Source of the DNA: an uncultured Clostridia bacterium
GTDB lineage: Bacteria; Bacillota; Clostridia; HGM11514
DNA: 64,000 bases
Reading direction: 5' to 3'
NCBI GenBank assembly: GCA_934464705.1
Contig: CAKSKB010000010.1
Location: 1 to 64,000 of the forward strand
Positions 10,400-19,626 of the stretch are shown here, one piece after another. The notes beneath the pieces were generated by a model. The model saw only the letters and a list, made by a program, of their open reading frames with translations. It had not been told where the DNA came from and made no database searches. Every line of letters begins with the position of its first letter. Within the stretch, counting starts at the first letter, position 1. The translations under genes were made by a program, and so were the position numbers.

Positions 10400-10400
10400 A

Positions 10401-10435
10401 AATAACGGATTCCGTTTTTCGGAATCCGTTATTTT
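10401..10435. terminator. Bidirectional terminator between the AraC gene and trkH
   Basis: A 14 bp perfect stem (AATAACGGATTCCG) with a T5 loop has A/T runs on both flanks. It lies between two convergent genes and can serve both. Confidence 0.85.
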
Positions 10436-11898
10436 TACTGATTATTAGCTGTTTTTCTGTGGCGAATTGTCTGATGCCATGTGTGCGGGCTGAGCAGCAC
10501 AAGCATCGGGAATATTTCAAGCCTTCCGGCAATCATGTCAAAGCAGAAAATGTACTTTGAAAGGTCGGAAAACCCACCGAAGTTCCCCGTCGGACCAACC
10601 GTACCGAGACCGGGGCCGATGTTATTTATCGTTGCTGCAACTGCGCTGAAATTTGTATTCATGCCGAAATCGTCAAGCGATATGATAAGCAGCGATGCGA
10701 CATACACAAATATATACGCAACTAAGTAAACATTCACCATTCGGATTGTAGTGTGCTCAACGAGTTTGCCCTCAAACCTCACCTTTTTGACGGTTCTCGG
10801 GTGAACAAGCCTTGCAAGTTCATTCCAAAACGATTTCGCAAGAATGGTAATTCTCGAAACCTTTATGCCGCCGCCGGTGCTCCCGGCGCAGGCGCCGATA
10901 AACATAAGCATCATGATTATCTGCTTGGCGAAAGACGGATAAAGATTGAAATCCGTGCTCGAAAAACCGGTAGTGGTTATAATGGACGCCACCTGGAAAA
11001 ACGCATGGCGGAAAGCGTCTGCCAAATTAAACATGGTTCTTGTGCTGATTGTAATGAGCACTACCGCCGAAGCCACGATAACGCCATACCATTTAAGCTC
11101 TTCGTTTTTGAACGCCTGTCTGAAATGGCGTTTTATCAGGAGAAAATACACGCTGAAATTAACGCCGAACAGCAGCATGAACACCGCAACCACATACTGT
11201 GCGGAATGTGTATAATCGGCAAAGCCGGAATTATAAATCGCAAATCCTCCCGTACCTGCGGTTGCAAAAGATGTTGTTACCGCATCAAACGGCGTAACGC
11301 CGCATGCGAGAAGAATAACGAACTCCAGAGCCGTCAATGCAGAATAAATAATATAAAGCGCTTTTGAAGTATCCTTCATTTTCGGCATAATTTTGCCGAC
11401 CTGCGGTCCGGGGCTTTCCGCACGCATGATATGCATTGCCGCACCGTCAATCGGGAAGAGCGTAAGCATGAATACAAGCACGCCCATACCGCCTATCCAG
11501 TGCGAAAAGCTTCTCCAGAAAAGCGAGCAGTGCGACAGCGCCTCCACATCCGAAAGAATACTCGAACCGGTTGTGGTAAAGCCGGAAACTATTTCAAAAA
11601 ATGCATCGGCAAACCTCGGAATATCTCCGCTGATTACAAACGGCATACAGCCGAAAAAACTCATTGCAATCCAGCTGAGCGCAACCGAAACAAGCCCTTC
11701 CCTCGCATAAAACGCCTGGTCGGACGGTCTTTTGAACGAAAGTATAATTCCCGCAAGAAGCGTTGCCGCAGCAACGACGAAATAAGCCTTTGCCTGGTCT
11801 TCCCCGTAGTACAGCCCCACGAACCCCGGAAGCAGCAGCAAAGCACTTTCTATTTTCAGCACATAACCTATTATATACGCAAGTATCGCAAAATTCAT
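10435..11898 (-). CDS. trkH: Potassium uptake protein TrkH, membrane subunit
   Basis: The product has 487 residues and many membrane segments. The four selectivity-filter loops of the TrkH/KtrB family are visible: SGFTTTGSS, TAGTGGF, TTTGFSS and GLGTVGPTGNFGG. It forms the K+ channel-like subunit in the cytoplasmic membrane and needs a TrkA-type nucleotide-gated partner, which is the gene directly upstream. The trkA stop and this start overlap as TAATG, so the two are translationally coupled. Length and motifs are complete. Confidence 0.95.
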   Translation of the reverse strand: MNFAILAYIIGYVLKIESALLLLPGFVGLYYGEDQAKAYFVVAAATLLAGIILSFKRPSDQAFYAREGLVSVALSWIAMSFFGCMPFVISGDIPRFADAFFEIVSGFTTTGSSILSDVEALSHCSLFWRSFSHWIGGMGVLVFMLTLFPIDGAAMHIMRAESPGPQVGKIMPKMKDTSKALYIIYSALTALEFVILLACGVTPFDAVTTSFATAGTGGFAIYNSGFADYTHSAQYVVAVFMLLFGVNFSVYFLLIKRHFRQAFKNEELKWYGVIVASAVVLITISTRTMFNLADAFRHAFFQVASIITTTGFSSTDFNLYPSFAKQIIMMLMFIGACAGSTGGGIKVSRITILAKSFWNELARLVHPRTVKKVRFEGKLVEHTTIRMVNVYLVAYIFVYVASLLIISLDDFGMNTNFSAVAATINNIGPGLGTVGPTGNFGGFSDLSKYIFCFDMIAGRLEIFPMLVLLSPHTWHQTIRHRKTANNQ

Positions 11899-13253
11899 TA
11901 TTTAAAAATATCCTTAAAATCGTTAAGCTGTTTATGAACTGTCACAACAATTACACGGTCGCCCGGCTTTATGACAGCGTCGCCGTCCGGCAGGATAATC
12001 TGCTCACGCCTGTTGATTGCGCATATAATAAGGTCATTTTTCAGCTTAATATCACGGAGGGGTATTCCGAGTTTGGGTGCGTTTTCGCACACTTTGAATT
12101 CAAGCGCTTCAAGCCTGTCATCGCAAAGCTTATAAAGCGTTTCGACATTGTTTCCGAGGGCGTTCTGCTTCGCCCTTACATACTGCACGATATTTTCAAC
12201 CGTTATATCATGCGGATAAATCACGGTATCGAGATTAAGCTTTGAAATAAGCTCGTCAAATATAATCCTGTCAATCTTGGTGACAACCTTTATATCCGTA
12301 AGTTCATTTGCATAAAGCGAGAGAATGACATTTTCCTCATCAAAGCCGGTCAGCGCAACGAAGGCGTCGGCGGACTCAATACCCTCCTCCAAAAGAAGGT
12401 CACGGTCGGACGCATCTCCGTGTATAACCATTGCTCCGGGGAGCAAATCCACAAGCTCGAGGCAGCGTTTCTCGTCAATTTCTATAATCTTGACATTGAT
12501 TTTTGCGTCAAGCAGCTGACGGGCAAGATAATATCCCATCGTGCCGCCGCCGGCAATCATAACATCCTTTATGCTTGTTGTTTCTATATTGATACGCTTG
12601 AAAAACTTAACGGCGTCCTTCGGCTTTATTACGACCGAAGCCTTATCCCCCGCCCTCAGCACAAAATCACCGGATGGGATAAAGAAATCGTCACCCCGCA
12701 CAATTCCGCAGAACAAAACGCCGGTTTCGATTTTGGAGCGCACATAGGTAAGGTCACGCCCGTCAAGCACCGAGCCTTCCGGAATACGGAATGTCAGCAT
12801 CTCAACCTTCCCTTTTGAGAAGGTGTTAATCTCGATTGCCGACGGCATACGCAGAACCCTTGCAATTTCGGTCGCCGCAGCGTACTCCGGATTTATAACC
12901 ATAGAAAGCGCAATCTGCTCTTTTATATACGGAATTTCCGCAAGATACATGGGGTTCCTAACCCTCGCAATAGTGGAGCAGCCGCCCGCTTTTTTCGCAA
13001 ACAGGCAGCAAAGAAGGTTCTTTTCGTCAGACCCCGTAACAGCTATCATAAGGTCAGCGTCCGCAATGTTCGCCTCGGACAGTGCGGAATAATTCATACC
13101 GTCACCCACAATGCCGAGAGCGTCATTTGAATCGCAAATTTCGCCTATTCTTTCGGCGCTTGAATCTACCACGGTAACATCGTGCCCCTCGGCAGTCAGC
13201 GACTTTGTAAGCCTTCTGCCGGCCTTCCCGGCACCGACAATTATAATTTTCAT
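11898..13253 (-). CDS. trkA: Trk system potassium uptake protein TrkA
   Basis: The product has 451 residues with two repeated halves, each an RCK nucleotide-binding domain (N-terminal IIIVGAGKAGRRL, second half VMIAGGGTMGYYLARQL) followed by a TrkA-C domain. It binds NAD(H) or other nucleotides in the cytoplasm and gates the TrkH channel encoded just downstream. Two in-frame ATGs are possible; GAGG directly abuts the first (13259) and lies 8 bp from the second (13253), so the second is preferred. A promoter lies 40 bp upstream. Confidence 0.94.
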   Translation of the reverse strand: MKIIIVGAGKAGRRLTKSLTAEGHDVTVVDSSAERIGEICDSNDALGIVGDGMNYSALSEANIADADLMIAVTGSDEKNLLCCLFAKKAGGCSTIARVRNPMYLAEIPYIKEQIALSMVINPEYAAATEIARVLRMPSAIEINTFSKGKVEMLTFRIPEGSVLDGRDLTYVRSKIETGVLFCGIVRGDDFFIPSGDFVLRAGDKASVVIKPKDAVKFFKRINIETTSIKDVMIAGGGTMGYYLARQLLDAKINVKIIEIDEKRCLELVDLLPGAMVIHGDASDRDLLLEEGIESADAFVALTGFDEENVILSLYANELTDIKVVTKIDRIIFDELISKLNLDTVIYPHDITVENIVQYVRAKQNALGNNVETLYKLCDDRLEALEFKVCENAPKLGIPLRDIKLKNDLIICAINRREQIILPDGDAVIKPGDRVIVVTVHKQLNDFKDIFK

Positions 13254-13292
13254 CAGCATTACCTCATAAATATATTATATTTAACCGTATAT

Positions 13293-13321
13293 ATTCTAAC
13301 ACCAATGTCCGGATTTTGCAA
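13293..13321 (-). promoter_or_regulatory. Promoter of the trkA-trkH operon
   Basis: On the minus strand TTGCAA (13321-13316) is followed after 17 bp by TAGAAT (13298-13293). Confidence 0.7.
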
Positions 13322-13357
13322 GGGGTAATACGCAAAAAATTATACAAATTTTCACTT

Positions 13358-16300
13358 TTACAGAAGATTTATAACTCCGCTGTCCTTTTCGGGGTCGAAT
13401 TTACCCGAAAGTGCTCGGGTTTTCACGCCGAAATCGGTTTTTGAAAGTTCCAGTGCACTATCATCGTTCAGACCGCCCGAAAGCGCAAACGCAAACTCAA
13501 ACGCATGCGGATAAAGCTCATATTTATCCTCAACCTCGGGTCCGCAGGAGTGGCTTCCGATTCCTCTCATTTTATAATCGATATAAAGATAATTGTTTTC
13601 GCTCTTTTTGAGTTCGCTGCGGTGCATTGCATTTGTAAGATTTTCAAGCGAAACATCATGATAAGAAAACGAGAACTCATCGCACCCGATAACCGCCAAG
13701 CCTTCCCCGAGCCGCGCAAACACCGTGTTTTCGCGGTTTCCGCTTTCCTGCGGCATATCAAAAACCGTGTACATATCTTTAACTTTCGCAGTGTAAAGCC
13801 CCATGGGAGCATTGCATTTTATGTCCGCATAGTTCTCGTTTTTACCCCTGCCGTACCATGTGATTTCATCAAAACCTCCGGGAATCTCAAAAAGCACTCC
13901 CATGCGGGGCATTCTATCCGGAAGCTTTCCGAACGGCACACATTGAGCGTCAAATAGAACGGTTCCGTCGGCAAAAATTCTGTACTCCGCATTTGCATCA
14001 AAACCGAGATACTTTGCGTTCGGCAGTATTTTTCCGCGTGATTTTACAGTAACGCAATCCTTTTCTTCGCTGAACACGGTTTCATATGCAAAGAATTTCA
14101 GCGTGTCGATAAATTTTTCCTTCCATATTAATGTGTTTCTGCCGGACCAGCTGCGTGTCGGAAGGTCAAGAATACCGTCATTGTCGGTCGGTGCTCTGAA
14201 AAAGTTGAATTTCATGCCGCCGCAAAGTTTTTTTCCGCCCTTTACAAAGCTCTTTATCATGCCGTTTTCAAATTCAGCTGTAAAATCCGCACCGCTTACC
14301 TTTAGAATGTCGCCGTTTTCAACAGTCAAACCGCCCTCAGGTGCGCAAAACGAGGTTTTTGCCGATTCTTCCGTAAGCTCAATCTGGCGCACGCCGAGCC
14401 GCTTTCCGCCTTCAAAAAATTCCATATTCAGAAAATATCTCGAATTTTCCTTCCTATTATAATTAAGGTCAAAATTCATTCTCTTTTCATCATGCGGCGG
14501 AATCGGAGGAAGCTTTTCGCTTCCGCTTTTTACAACACGGAAATCTTCGCATATGCTCCATTTCATTTCAACGCAGTCAAGATTCTTAAAATCGTAGGTG
14601 TTTTTGAATACAATTCCGTCTGCGTCCTTTTTTATATAGACCGGCTGCGAAACATTTCCGAGTTCAAGCCATGTGTATTTCGGCGTTCCGTCAGTCATGA
14701 TATATCCGTCAAGGCAGAAGTTTTTCCAGTGTATTTCACGGTTTTCGCCGAAATCACCGCCGTAAAGCACATCTTCACCGCATACAAAACCGTGGTTTTT
14801 AAACTCCCACACAAATCCGCCGAAGAAGTTGTCGGAATTATACATTATATCGTAGTAATCCTCAAGAAATCCCGGGCTGTTGCCCATCGCATGAGCGTAC
14901 TCCGTCATCATAACGCATGAAAATTTATCCATGTATTTTCTTAAGGTCTCCTCGCTTATATACCCGGTGCGCCTTATGTATTCCGCCTTACCGGAGTCGT
15001 TTTCGAGGTCATCGCTTGTTTCCTGCATGCCTCCCAATGATACGACCGACGGGTCAAACGCCTTGGAAATTTCAAGGCATTTTTCTATATTTTCTCCCTT
15101 GCCGTTTTCGTTCCCCATGGAATGCATAAACACGCACGGCTCATTTTTGTTCTGCTCAAGCATTGCGGTCACACGGTCACGAAATGCATAAAACCAGTCG
15201 GGATTTTTCGCAAGATATCCCTGGTCGCCCGTAACCTCGCAGCCGTGCGATTCAATATCTGCCTCGTCCATAACATAAATTCCGATCTCGGAGCAAATCT
15301 CATAAAAAACCGGATTGTTGGTGTAATGCGAACACCTTATCGCATTGAGGTTGTTGTCTTTTATCATGTGCAGTTCTTTTTCGATAAGCTCCTCCGGAAT
15401 TGCACGCCCGTTCGTTCCTATGCTTTCGTGGCGGTTCACACCCTTTATGTACACGGGCGAACCGTTTACCAAAAACTGTCCTCCCCTGACCTCGGTGCTT
15501 ATAATTCCGATTTTTTTGGAGTGCGTTTCGATAACCTCGCCGTCCTTTTTGAGCCTTATCGTAAGATTGTAAAGATTAGGCTGCTCGGCGTTCCAAAGCC
15601 TCGGGTTTTCAATATCGAAGCGTGTATCGGCACCGCTTTTTACGCAGCCGTCGATTTCGGTTTCGATTTCAGCGTTACCCTGCGCCCAAACCTTTACGGA
15701 AAACCCGTTTTTGTCACCCTTCGCACGGTAATCCCACACATAGTCATCGTGCATATTAATAAGGTAAACATCCCTGAAAATTCCGCTCGCCAGAAGCATA
15801 TCCTGATTCTCGATATAGGTTGAATCCGAATATGTAAACACCTTCACCGCAAGCGTGTTTTCACCTTCGGTAAGGAAATCGCTCACATCGAATTCCGCAA
15901 AATTACGGCTGCCTTTAGAAAAGCCTGCAAAATGCCCGTTTACATAAGCATAAAAAGCGTTGTCAACTCCGCCGAAGTGAAGAATGGTTTTCGGAAATTT
16001 CTTTTTTATCTCAAACCGTTTTCTGTAATATCCGACCGGATTTTCGCAGCAAACATACGGCGGATTGAACGGAATCGAATATTCGGTGTTCGGATATCTG
16101 CATTTTCCGTACCCGCGGAACTGCCACATCGACGGAACATCAATCGTGTCCCATGCGGAATCATCATACGAATCCGAATAGAAATCCGAAACGGAATCGG
16201 AGTTTCTGTAAAGAAACTTATAATCTCCGTTCAGGCTCATAATTCTGTCGGAGTCATACTTGTTTTTGTAGTAAATTCCGCTTTTTTGCGCCGGAATTAC

Positions 16301-16384
16301 CGTCGAACGCCTCGGAAGGCGGTTAATGTGCAGCAATTTCGGATTGCAAAGCTCATCATTTTTTAAAAAATCTGTAATTTTCAT
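13358..16384 (-). CDS. lacZ: Beta-galactosidase, glycoside hydrolase family 2 (LacZ type)
   Basis: The product has 1008 residues, the usual length of LacZ. Domain order is a GH2 sugar-binding jelly roll (about 30-215), an Ig-like domain, a TIM barrel (about 300-590), and a C-terminal Bgal_small_N-type domain (about 720-990). Catalytic motifs are SMGNENGKG, with acid/base E426, and TEYAHAMGNS, with nucleophile E495. There is no signal peptide, so it hydrolyses terminal beta-galactose in the cytoplasm. It is divergent from an AraC regulator 58 bp away that probably senses the sugar. An AAAGGG ribosome site precedes the ATG. Confidence 0.93.
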   Translation of the reverse strand: MKITDFLKNDELCNPKLLHINRLPRRSTVIPAQKSGIYYKNKYDSDRIMSLNGDYKFLYRNSDSVSDFYSDSYDDSAWDTIDVPSMWQFRGYGKCRYPNTEYSIPFNPPYVCCENPVGYYRKRFEIKKKFPKTILHFGGVDNAFYAYVNGHFAGFSKGSRNFAEFDVSDFLTEGENTLAVKVFTYSDSTYIENQDMLLASGIFRDVYLINMHDDYVWDYRAKGDKNGFSVKVWAQGNAEIETEIDGCVKSGADTRFDIENPRLWNAEQPNLYNLTIRLKKDGEVIETHSKKIGIISTEVRGGQFLVNGSPVYIKGVNRHESIGTNGRAIPEELIEKELHMIKDNNLNAIRCSHYTNNPVFYEICSEIGIYVMDEADIESHGCEVTGDQGYLAKNPDWFYAFRDRVTAMLEQNKNEPCVFMHSMGNENGKGENIEKCLEISKAFDPSVVSLGGMQETSDDLENDSGKAEYIRRTGYISEETLRKYMDKFSCVMMTEYAHAMGNSPGFLEDYYDIMYNSDNFFGGFVWEFKNHGFVCGEDVLYGGDFGENREIHWKNFCLDGYIMTDGTPKYTWLELGNVSQPVYIKKDADGIVFKNTYDFKNLDCVEMKWSICEDFRVVKSGSEKLPPIPPHDEKRMNFDLNYNRKENSRYFLNMEFFEGGKRLGVRQIELTEESAKTSFCAPEGGLTVENGDILKVSGADFTAEFENGMIKSFVKGGKKLCGGMKFNFFRAPTDNDGILDLPTRSWSGRNTLIWKEKFIDTLKFFAYETVFSEEKDCVTVKSRGKILPNAKYLGFDANAEYRIFADGTVLFDAQCVPFGKLPDRMPRMGVLFEIPGGFDEITWYGRGKNENYADIKCNAPMGLYTAKVKDMYTVFDMPQESGNRENTVFARLGEGLAVIGCDEFSFSYHDVSLENLTNAMHRSELKKSENNYLYIDYKMRGIGSHSCGPEVEDKYELYPHAFEFAFALSGGLNDDSALELSKTDFGVKTRALSGKFDPEKDSGVINLL

Positions 16385-16395
16385 ATCATCAGCCC

Positions 16396-16424
16396 TTTAC
16401 AAATTGATTTTTTGGTGTTATAAT
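16396..16424 (+). promoter_or_regulatory. Promoter of the AraC regulator divergent from lacZ
   Basis: TTTACA (16396-16401) is followed after 17 bp by TATAAT (16419-16424). The predicted start, about 16431, falls at the first base of the GAGGTG ribosome site, so the leader would be only about 12 nt. Confidence 0.75.
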
Positions 16425-16442
16425 GTAGTTGAGGTGAAACAA

Positions 16443-17222
16443 ATGATAATACCCGAGGTTAAATCCTTCGGATTTGAAAGGTGCGAACCGCAGAAACCGG
16501 CGATTGACACCGTTATCAACTTTTCGGCACTGCACTTTATCGACTCAGGGGAAGGCGTAAGGAACGGGCGTATTCTTCGCGCGGGACAAGGTTTTCTGAA
16601 CCTCCGCAGCAAAAGAATTTCTTACCGCCAGGATAATCTCAATCCGTGGAACTATTCCTGGATTGATTTTACGGACCCCGATATGGCGCAGCAGCTTTTC
16701 ACGCTTATCGATTTCGATTCCGATCTTGTGTTTGAGTTTGACCGCACGCTTCCGTACGCACAGGCGATTGCTTCGGCAAAAGGCAGCGCAAACGGCTTTG
16801 AAGCGGCATCGGTCTGGTACAGGATACTGCATCTTTTGTCAAACGACAGCCACAGAAAAACGGAAAATACAATCTCTCAAATGCGCAAAAATGCCGCAGA
16901 AGCATTGAAAATCATCGAGGCGGATTACAAAAGACCCGATTTTTCGGCTTCCGTGTTAGCGCAGCGGCTTCATTTGAGCCGGGGGTATCTGAGAAATATT
17001 TTTTCAAAATACTACGGCGTTTCACCCACCGAATATATTGTTAAAACACGCATAAAGCGCGCGTGTGAGCTTCTTTCGGAAACAAAATATCCGATAAAAA
17101 TTATTTCCCGTTCCGTAGGGTGGGAGGACGCACTTGCGTTTTCGGCTATTTTCAAAAAGCACATAGGGGTTTCCCCCAGCCGTTACCGCAATGATAACAC
17201 CATCAAAGGAATTTTGCAATAG
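16443..17222 (+). CDS. AraC-family regulator, probable controller of lacZ
   Basis: The product has 259 residues. The C-terminal 100 residues hold two helix-turn-helix units (SASVLAQRLHLSRGYLRNIF and IKIISRSVGWEDALAFSAIF) and the family signature GVSPSRYR. The N-terminal part is a short AraC-like sensor domain. The ATG at 16443 is chosen because GAGGTG lies 6 bp upstream; a longer open frame to 16326 runs back into lacZ and past the promoter. Its divergent placement against the GH2 gene suggests that it activates beta-galactosidase in response to a galactoside. Confidence 0.87.
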   Translation: MIIPEVKSFGFERCEPQKPAIDTVINFSALHFIDSGEGVRNGRILRAGQGFLNLRSKRISYRQDNLNPWNYSWIDFTDPDMAQQLFTLIDFDSDLVFEFDRTLPYAQAIASAKGSANGFEAASVWYRILHLLSNDSHRKTENTISQMRKNAAEALKIIEADYKRPDFSASVLAQRLHLSRGYLRNIFSKYYGVSPTEYIVKTRIKRACELLSETKYPIKIISRSVGWEDALAFSAIFKKHIGVSPSRYRNDNTIKGILQ

Positions 17223-17318
17223 GCACAGGCTACATTTTATATGTAATTTTCGTACTATGAATAAAATTCCTTATATATGGAAAACTAATCCAAGAATTAT
17301 TTTTAGGAGGTATTTTTT

Positions 17319-18509
17319 ATGCAAAGATTCACTTTACCGAGAGACTTGTACCACGGAAAAGACGCGCTCGAAGCATTGAAAACCTTAACAGGAAAGCGCG
17401 CAATGGTAGTTGTCGGCGGAGGCAGCATGAAGCGCTTCGGATTTTTGGACAAGGTTTGTTCATATCTGAAGGAAGCCGGCATGGAAACAAAGGTTTTTGA
17501 AGGCGTTGAGCCTGACCCGTCCGTTGAAACCGTTATGAAGGGCGCAGCCGCAATGACGGAATTTCAGCCTGACTGGATTGTTTCAATCGGCGGCGGTTCG
17601 CCTATCGACGCCGCAAAGGCTATGTGGGCATTCTACGAATACCCCGAAACAACATTTGAACAGCTCTGCACGCCGTTCAGTTTCCCGACGCTAAGAACAA
17701 AAGCGAAGTTCTGCGCAATTCCTTCAACCTCCGGTACAGCGACCGAGGTTACGGCGTTTTCGGTTATCACCGACTACGAAAAAGGTATAAAATATCCGCT
17801 TGCGGACTTTAATATTACACCCGATGTTGCAATCGTAGACCCGGCTTTGGCTGAAACCATGCCGAAAAAGCTCGTTGCACACACCGGTATGGACGCACTT
17901 ACACATGCGATTGAAGCGTATGTTTCCACACTTCACTGCGATTACACAGACCCGCTTGCGCTTCACGCAATCAAGATGATTCACGAAGAACTTATTTCGT
18001 CATTTAACGGCGACATGGAAAACCGTGATAAAATGCATAATGCGCAGTGCCTTGCCGGAATGGCGTTCAGCAATGCGCTTCTGGGAATTGTTCACTCAAT
18101 GGCGCATAAAACAGGCGCTGCATATTCGGGCGGTCATATAGTTCACGGCTGCGCAAACGCAATGTATCTTCCCAAGGTAATTCAGTTTAACTCGAAGGTT
18201 GCGTCCGCTCAGAAACGCTATGCGGAAATCGCCAAGTTTATAGGCCTTAAAGGCTCCGATGACGCTGAGCTTACAAAAGCGCTTATAGAAGAAATCAATG
18301 AAATGAACAGACAGCTTGAAATTCCTTCGTGTATAAGAGATTACGAAGGCGGAATCATAGACGAACAGGAATTTTTGGAAAAGCTTAAAACCGTAGCTGA
18401 ACTTGCAGTAGGCGATGCGTGCACCGGTTCCAATCCCAGACCTGTCACAAACGAACAGATGGAAAAGCTTCTTACCTGCTGCTTCTACGACAGAGATGTT
18501 GATTTTTAA
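17319..18509 (+). CDS. Iron-containing alcohol dehydrogenase
   Basis: The product has 396 residues, typical of group III Fe-dependent alcohol dehydrogenases. The NAD(P)-binding GGGS (IVSIGGGSPIDAAK) and the metal-site regions GMDALTHAIEAYVS and GIVHSMAHKTGA...HG are present. It interconverts alcohols and aldehydes (for example butanol, propanediol or ethanol) with NAD(P)H in the cytoplasm; the exact substrate cannot be assigned. It lies 96 bp downstream of the AraC gene with a strong AGGAGG site and has its own terminator. It may regenerate NAD+ during sugar fermentation. Confidence 0.92.
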   Translation: MQRFTLPRDLYHGKDALEALKTLTGKRAMVVVGGGSMKRFGFLDKVCSYLKEAGMETKVFEGVEPDPSVETVMKGAAAMTEFQPDWIVSIGGGSPIDAAKAMWAFYEYPETTFEQLCTPFSFPTLRTKAKFCAIPSTSGTATEVTAFSVITDYEKGIKYPLADFNITPDVAIVDPALAETMPKKLVAHTGMDALTHAIEAYVSTLHCDYTDPLALHAIKMIHEELISSFNGDMENRDKMHNAQCLAGMAFSNALLGIVHSMAHKTGAAYSGGHIVHGCANAMYLPKVIQFNSKVASAQKRYAEIAKFIGLKGSDDAELTKALIEEINEMNRQLEIPSCIRDYEGGIIDEQEFLEKLKTVAELAVGDACTGSNPRPVTNEQMEKLLTCCFYDRDVDF

Positions 18510-18527
18510 TTCATAACTATAAAATCT

Positions 18528-18560
18528 GCCCGAGTGTGCATATCACACCCGGGCATTTTT
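18528..18560 (+). terminator. Terminator of the alcohol dehydrogenase gene
   Basis: GCCCGAGTGTG and CACACCCGGGC form a stem with one mismatch and a five-base loop, followed by ATTTTT. Confidence 0.85.
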
Positions 18561-18570
18561 AAGCTCCTGC

Positions 18571-19182
18571 CTAAGCTCCTGCGCCTAAGTTCAGCACTTT
18601 CCATTCGCCGCCGACCTTCACCACATATATTGAAAAATCTTCTGTTGTTTCTTTTGTACCGCTTATGTATGCCTTGCATTGCATTTTTTTGATTTCCGTA
18701 ATTTTTGAAAAATCGACTATATCGCTGATTACAACATTATATCTGTCATAATAATCGGAAGCCTCTTTCAGCAACTTGCCTTTATCCTCTTCGTTTATAT
18801 CCTCTGACGAAACAATCGTGCTCTTTACAGAATAATTCTTTCCGTATTCTTCTTCAAGCTTTTTCCTGAAAACCTCTGTATAGGTCTTTTTATATTCATC
18901 ATAGGTTTCAGGCATTTTTTCAACGTTGTCATATTTTAAAATGCTTTCATACACCTCCGCCTCCGTCATTGAATTTTTACGCATGGCTTCTTCAATTACA
19001 GGTTTTTGTATTTTTTCATATTTCACAACCGAATACCTGTCCATAATATCAAAATCCTGTTCAACCACACCGTTTAAATAACCGGCTGCCACCTCATCGG
19101 GCGAAGCTGTCTTTTTTTCCGAACAGCCTGCAATCATTAAAAACGATATAAATATCAGCATACCAATAAATAGTTTTTTCAT
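18571..19182 (-). CDS. Predicted lipoprotein of unknown function
   Basis: The product has 203 residues. Residues 1-20 are a lipoprotein signal (MKKLFIGMLIFISFLMIAGC) with Cys20 as the predicted acylation site. The mature part is charged, rich in Lys and Glu, and ends with a beta-strand segment (VVKVGGEWKVLNLG) of the kind seen in NTF2-like or DUF4878-like secreted domains. I do not recognise the family. It is anchored on the outer face of the membrane. It converges on the alcohol dehydrogenase gene, with that gene's terminator between them. Confidence 0.7.
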   Translation of the reverse strand: MKKLFIGMLIFISFLMIAGCSEKKTASPDEVAAGYLNGVVEQDFDIMDRYSVVKYEKIQKPVIEEAMRKNSMTEAEVYESILKYDNVEKMPETYDEYKKTYTEVFRKKLEEEYGKNYSVKSTIVSSEDINEEDKGKLLKEASDYYDRYNVVISDIVDFSKITEIKKMQCKAYISGTKETTEDFSIYVVKVGGEWKVLNLGAGA

Positions 19183-19332
19183 AGAATTAACCCGCTTTCT
19201 TATAATTAATTTTTAATATTTTGAAAAACGAACAAAAACAAATTCCGATTTAATCATTCCTCCCCTCACCCTGAATGACTGCACATGCATTTATAAGGAA
19301 ATATGTAAAACTCCTTTCGATTTCCGTAAATT

Positions 19333-19522
19333 AAAAAAGTGTGCAGCTATCGAAGCCGCACACCGAAAAATGCAAACTCCGACTTGTTGTCACACAAATT
19401 ATCTTATACTTTTCAAATTATACCAATGAAAGTATGCGAAAACAGAGCATGCACTTTTACCAATAGCAAAAACACATACTTCCATAGTATTGCGAAAAGT
19501 TTATTAAAATAATTTATGTGAC
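19333..19522 (-). ncRNA. Candidate structured small RNA, about 190 nt, family unknown
   Basis: A sigma-A promoter predicts a start at about 19522 and a strong terminator (GTGTGC stem at 19339-19363 plus T6) ends the transcript near 19333. The first 14 nt of the predicted RNA (GUCACAUAAAUUAU, 19522-19509) pair completely with 19402-19389, with one G-U pair that would be a mismatch if the plus strand were the RNA. Inside this closing stem, ACUUUUC pairs with GAAAAGU and GGAAGUAUG with CAUACUUUC, giving a long rod with internal loops and an apical loop. Rod shape, length and independent transcription resemble 6S RNA, but the match is only structural. No good open reading frame explains the region. 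The rest of the 19183-19626 gap (19183-19332) shows nothing. Confidence 0.5.
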
Positions 19523-19528
19523 TATACA

Positions 19529-19557
19529 AGTATATCACAAAAGCCGTAAAAATGCAA
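19529..19557 (-). promoter_or_regulatory. Promoter of the candidate small RNA
   Basis: On the minus strand TTGCAT (19557-19552) is followed after 17 bp by TATACT (19534-19529). It lies downstream of the terminator of the SGNH hydrolase gene, so it would drive a separate unit. Confidence 0.65.
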
Positions 19558-19586
19558 TATGCGGAATTAACATTTCGGAAAGGCTT

Positions 19587-19622
19587 AAAAAAGCACCCCG
19601 GGAGCACTTAACTCCCGGAGTG
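19587..19622 (-). terminator. Terminator of the SGNH hydrolase gene
   Basis: On the minus strand CACTCCGGGAG and CTCCCGGGGTG form an 11 bp stem with a seven-base loop, followed by C and TTTTTT. Confidence 0.88.
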
Positions 19623-19626
19623 TAAT

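Noticed and set aside
10753..11367. 204-codon plus-strand frame within trkH
   Set aside because: It is antisense to a well-conserved TrkH gene, Cys/Arg/Lys-rich, and has no ribosome site.
19413..19607. 64-codon minus-strand reading frame with hydrophobic stretches
   Set aside because: It runs through the SGNH hydrolase terminator and the small-RNA promoter and has no ribosome site; the RNA interpretation explains the region better.
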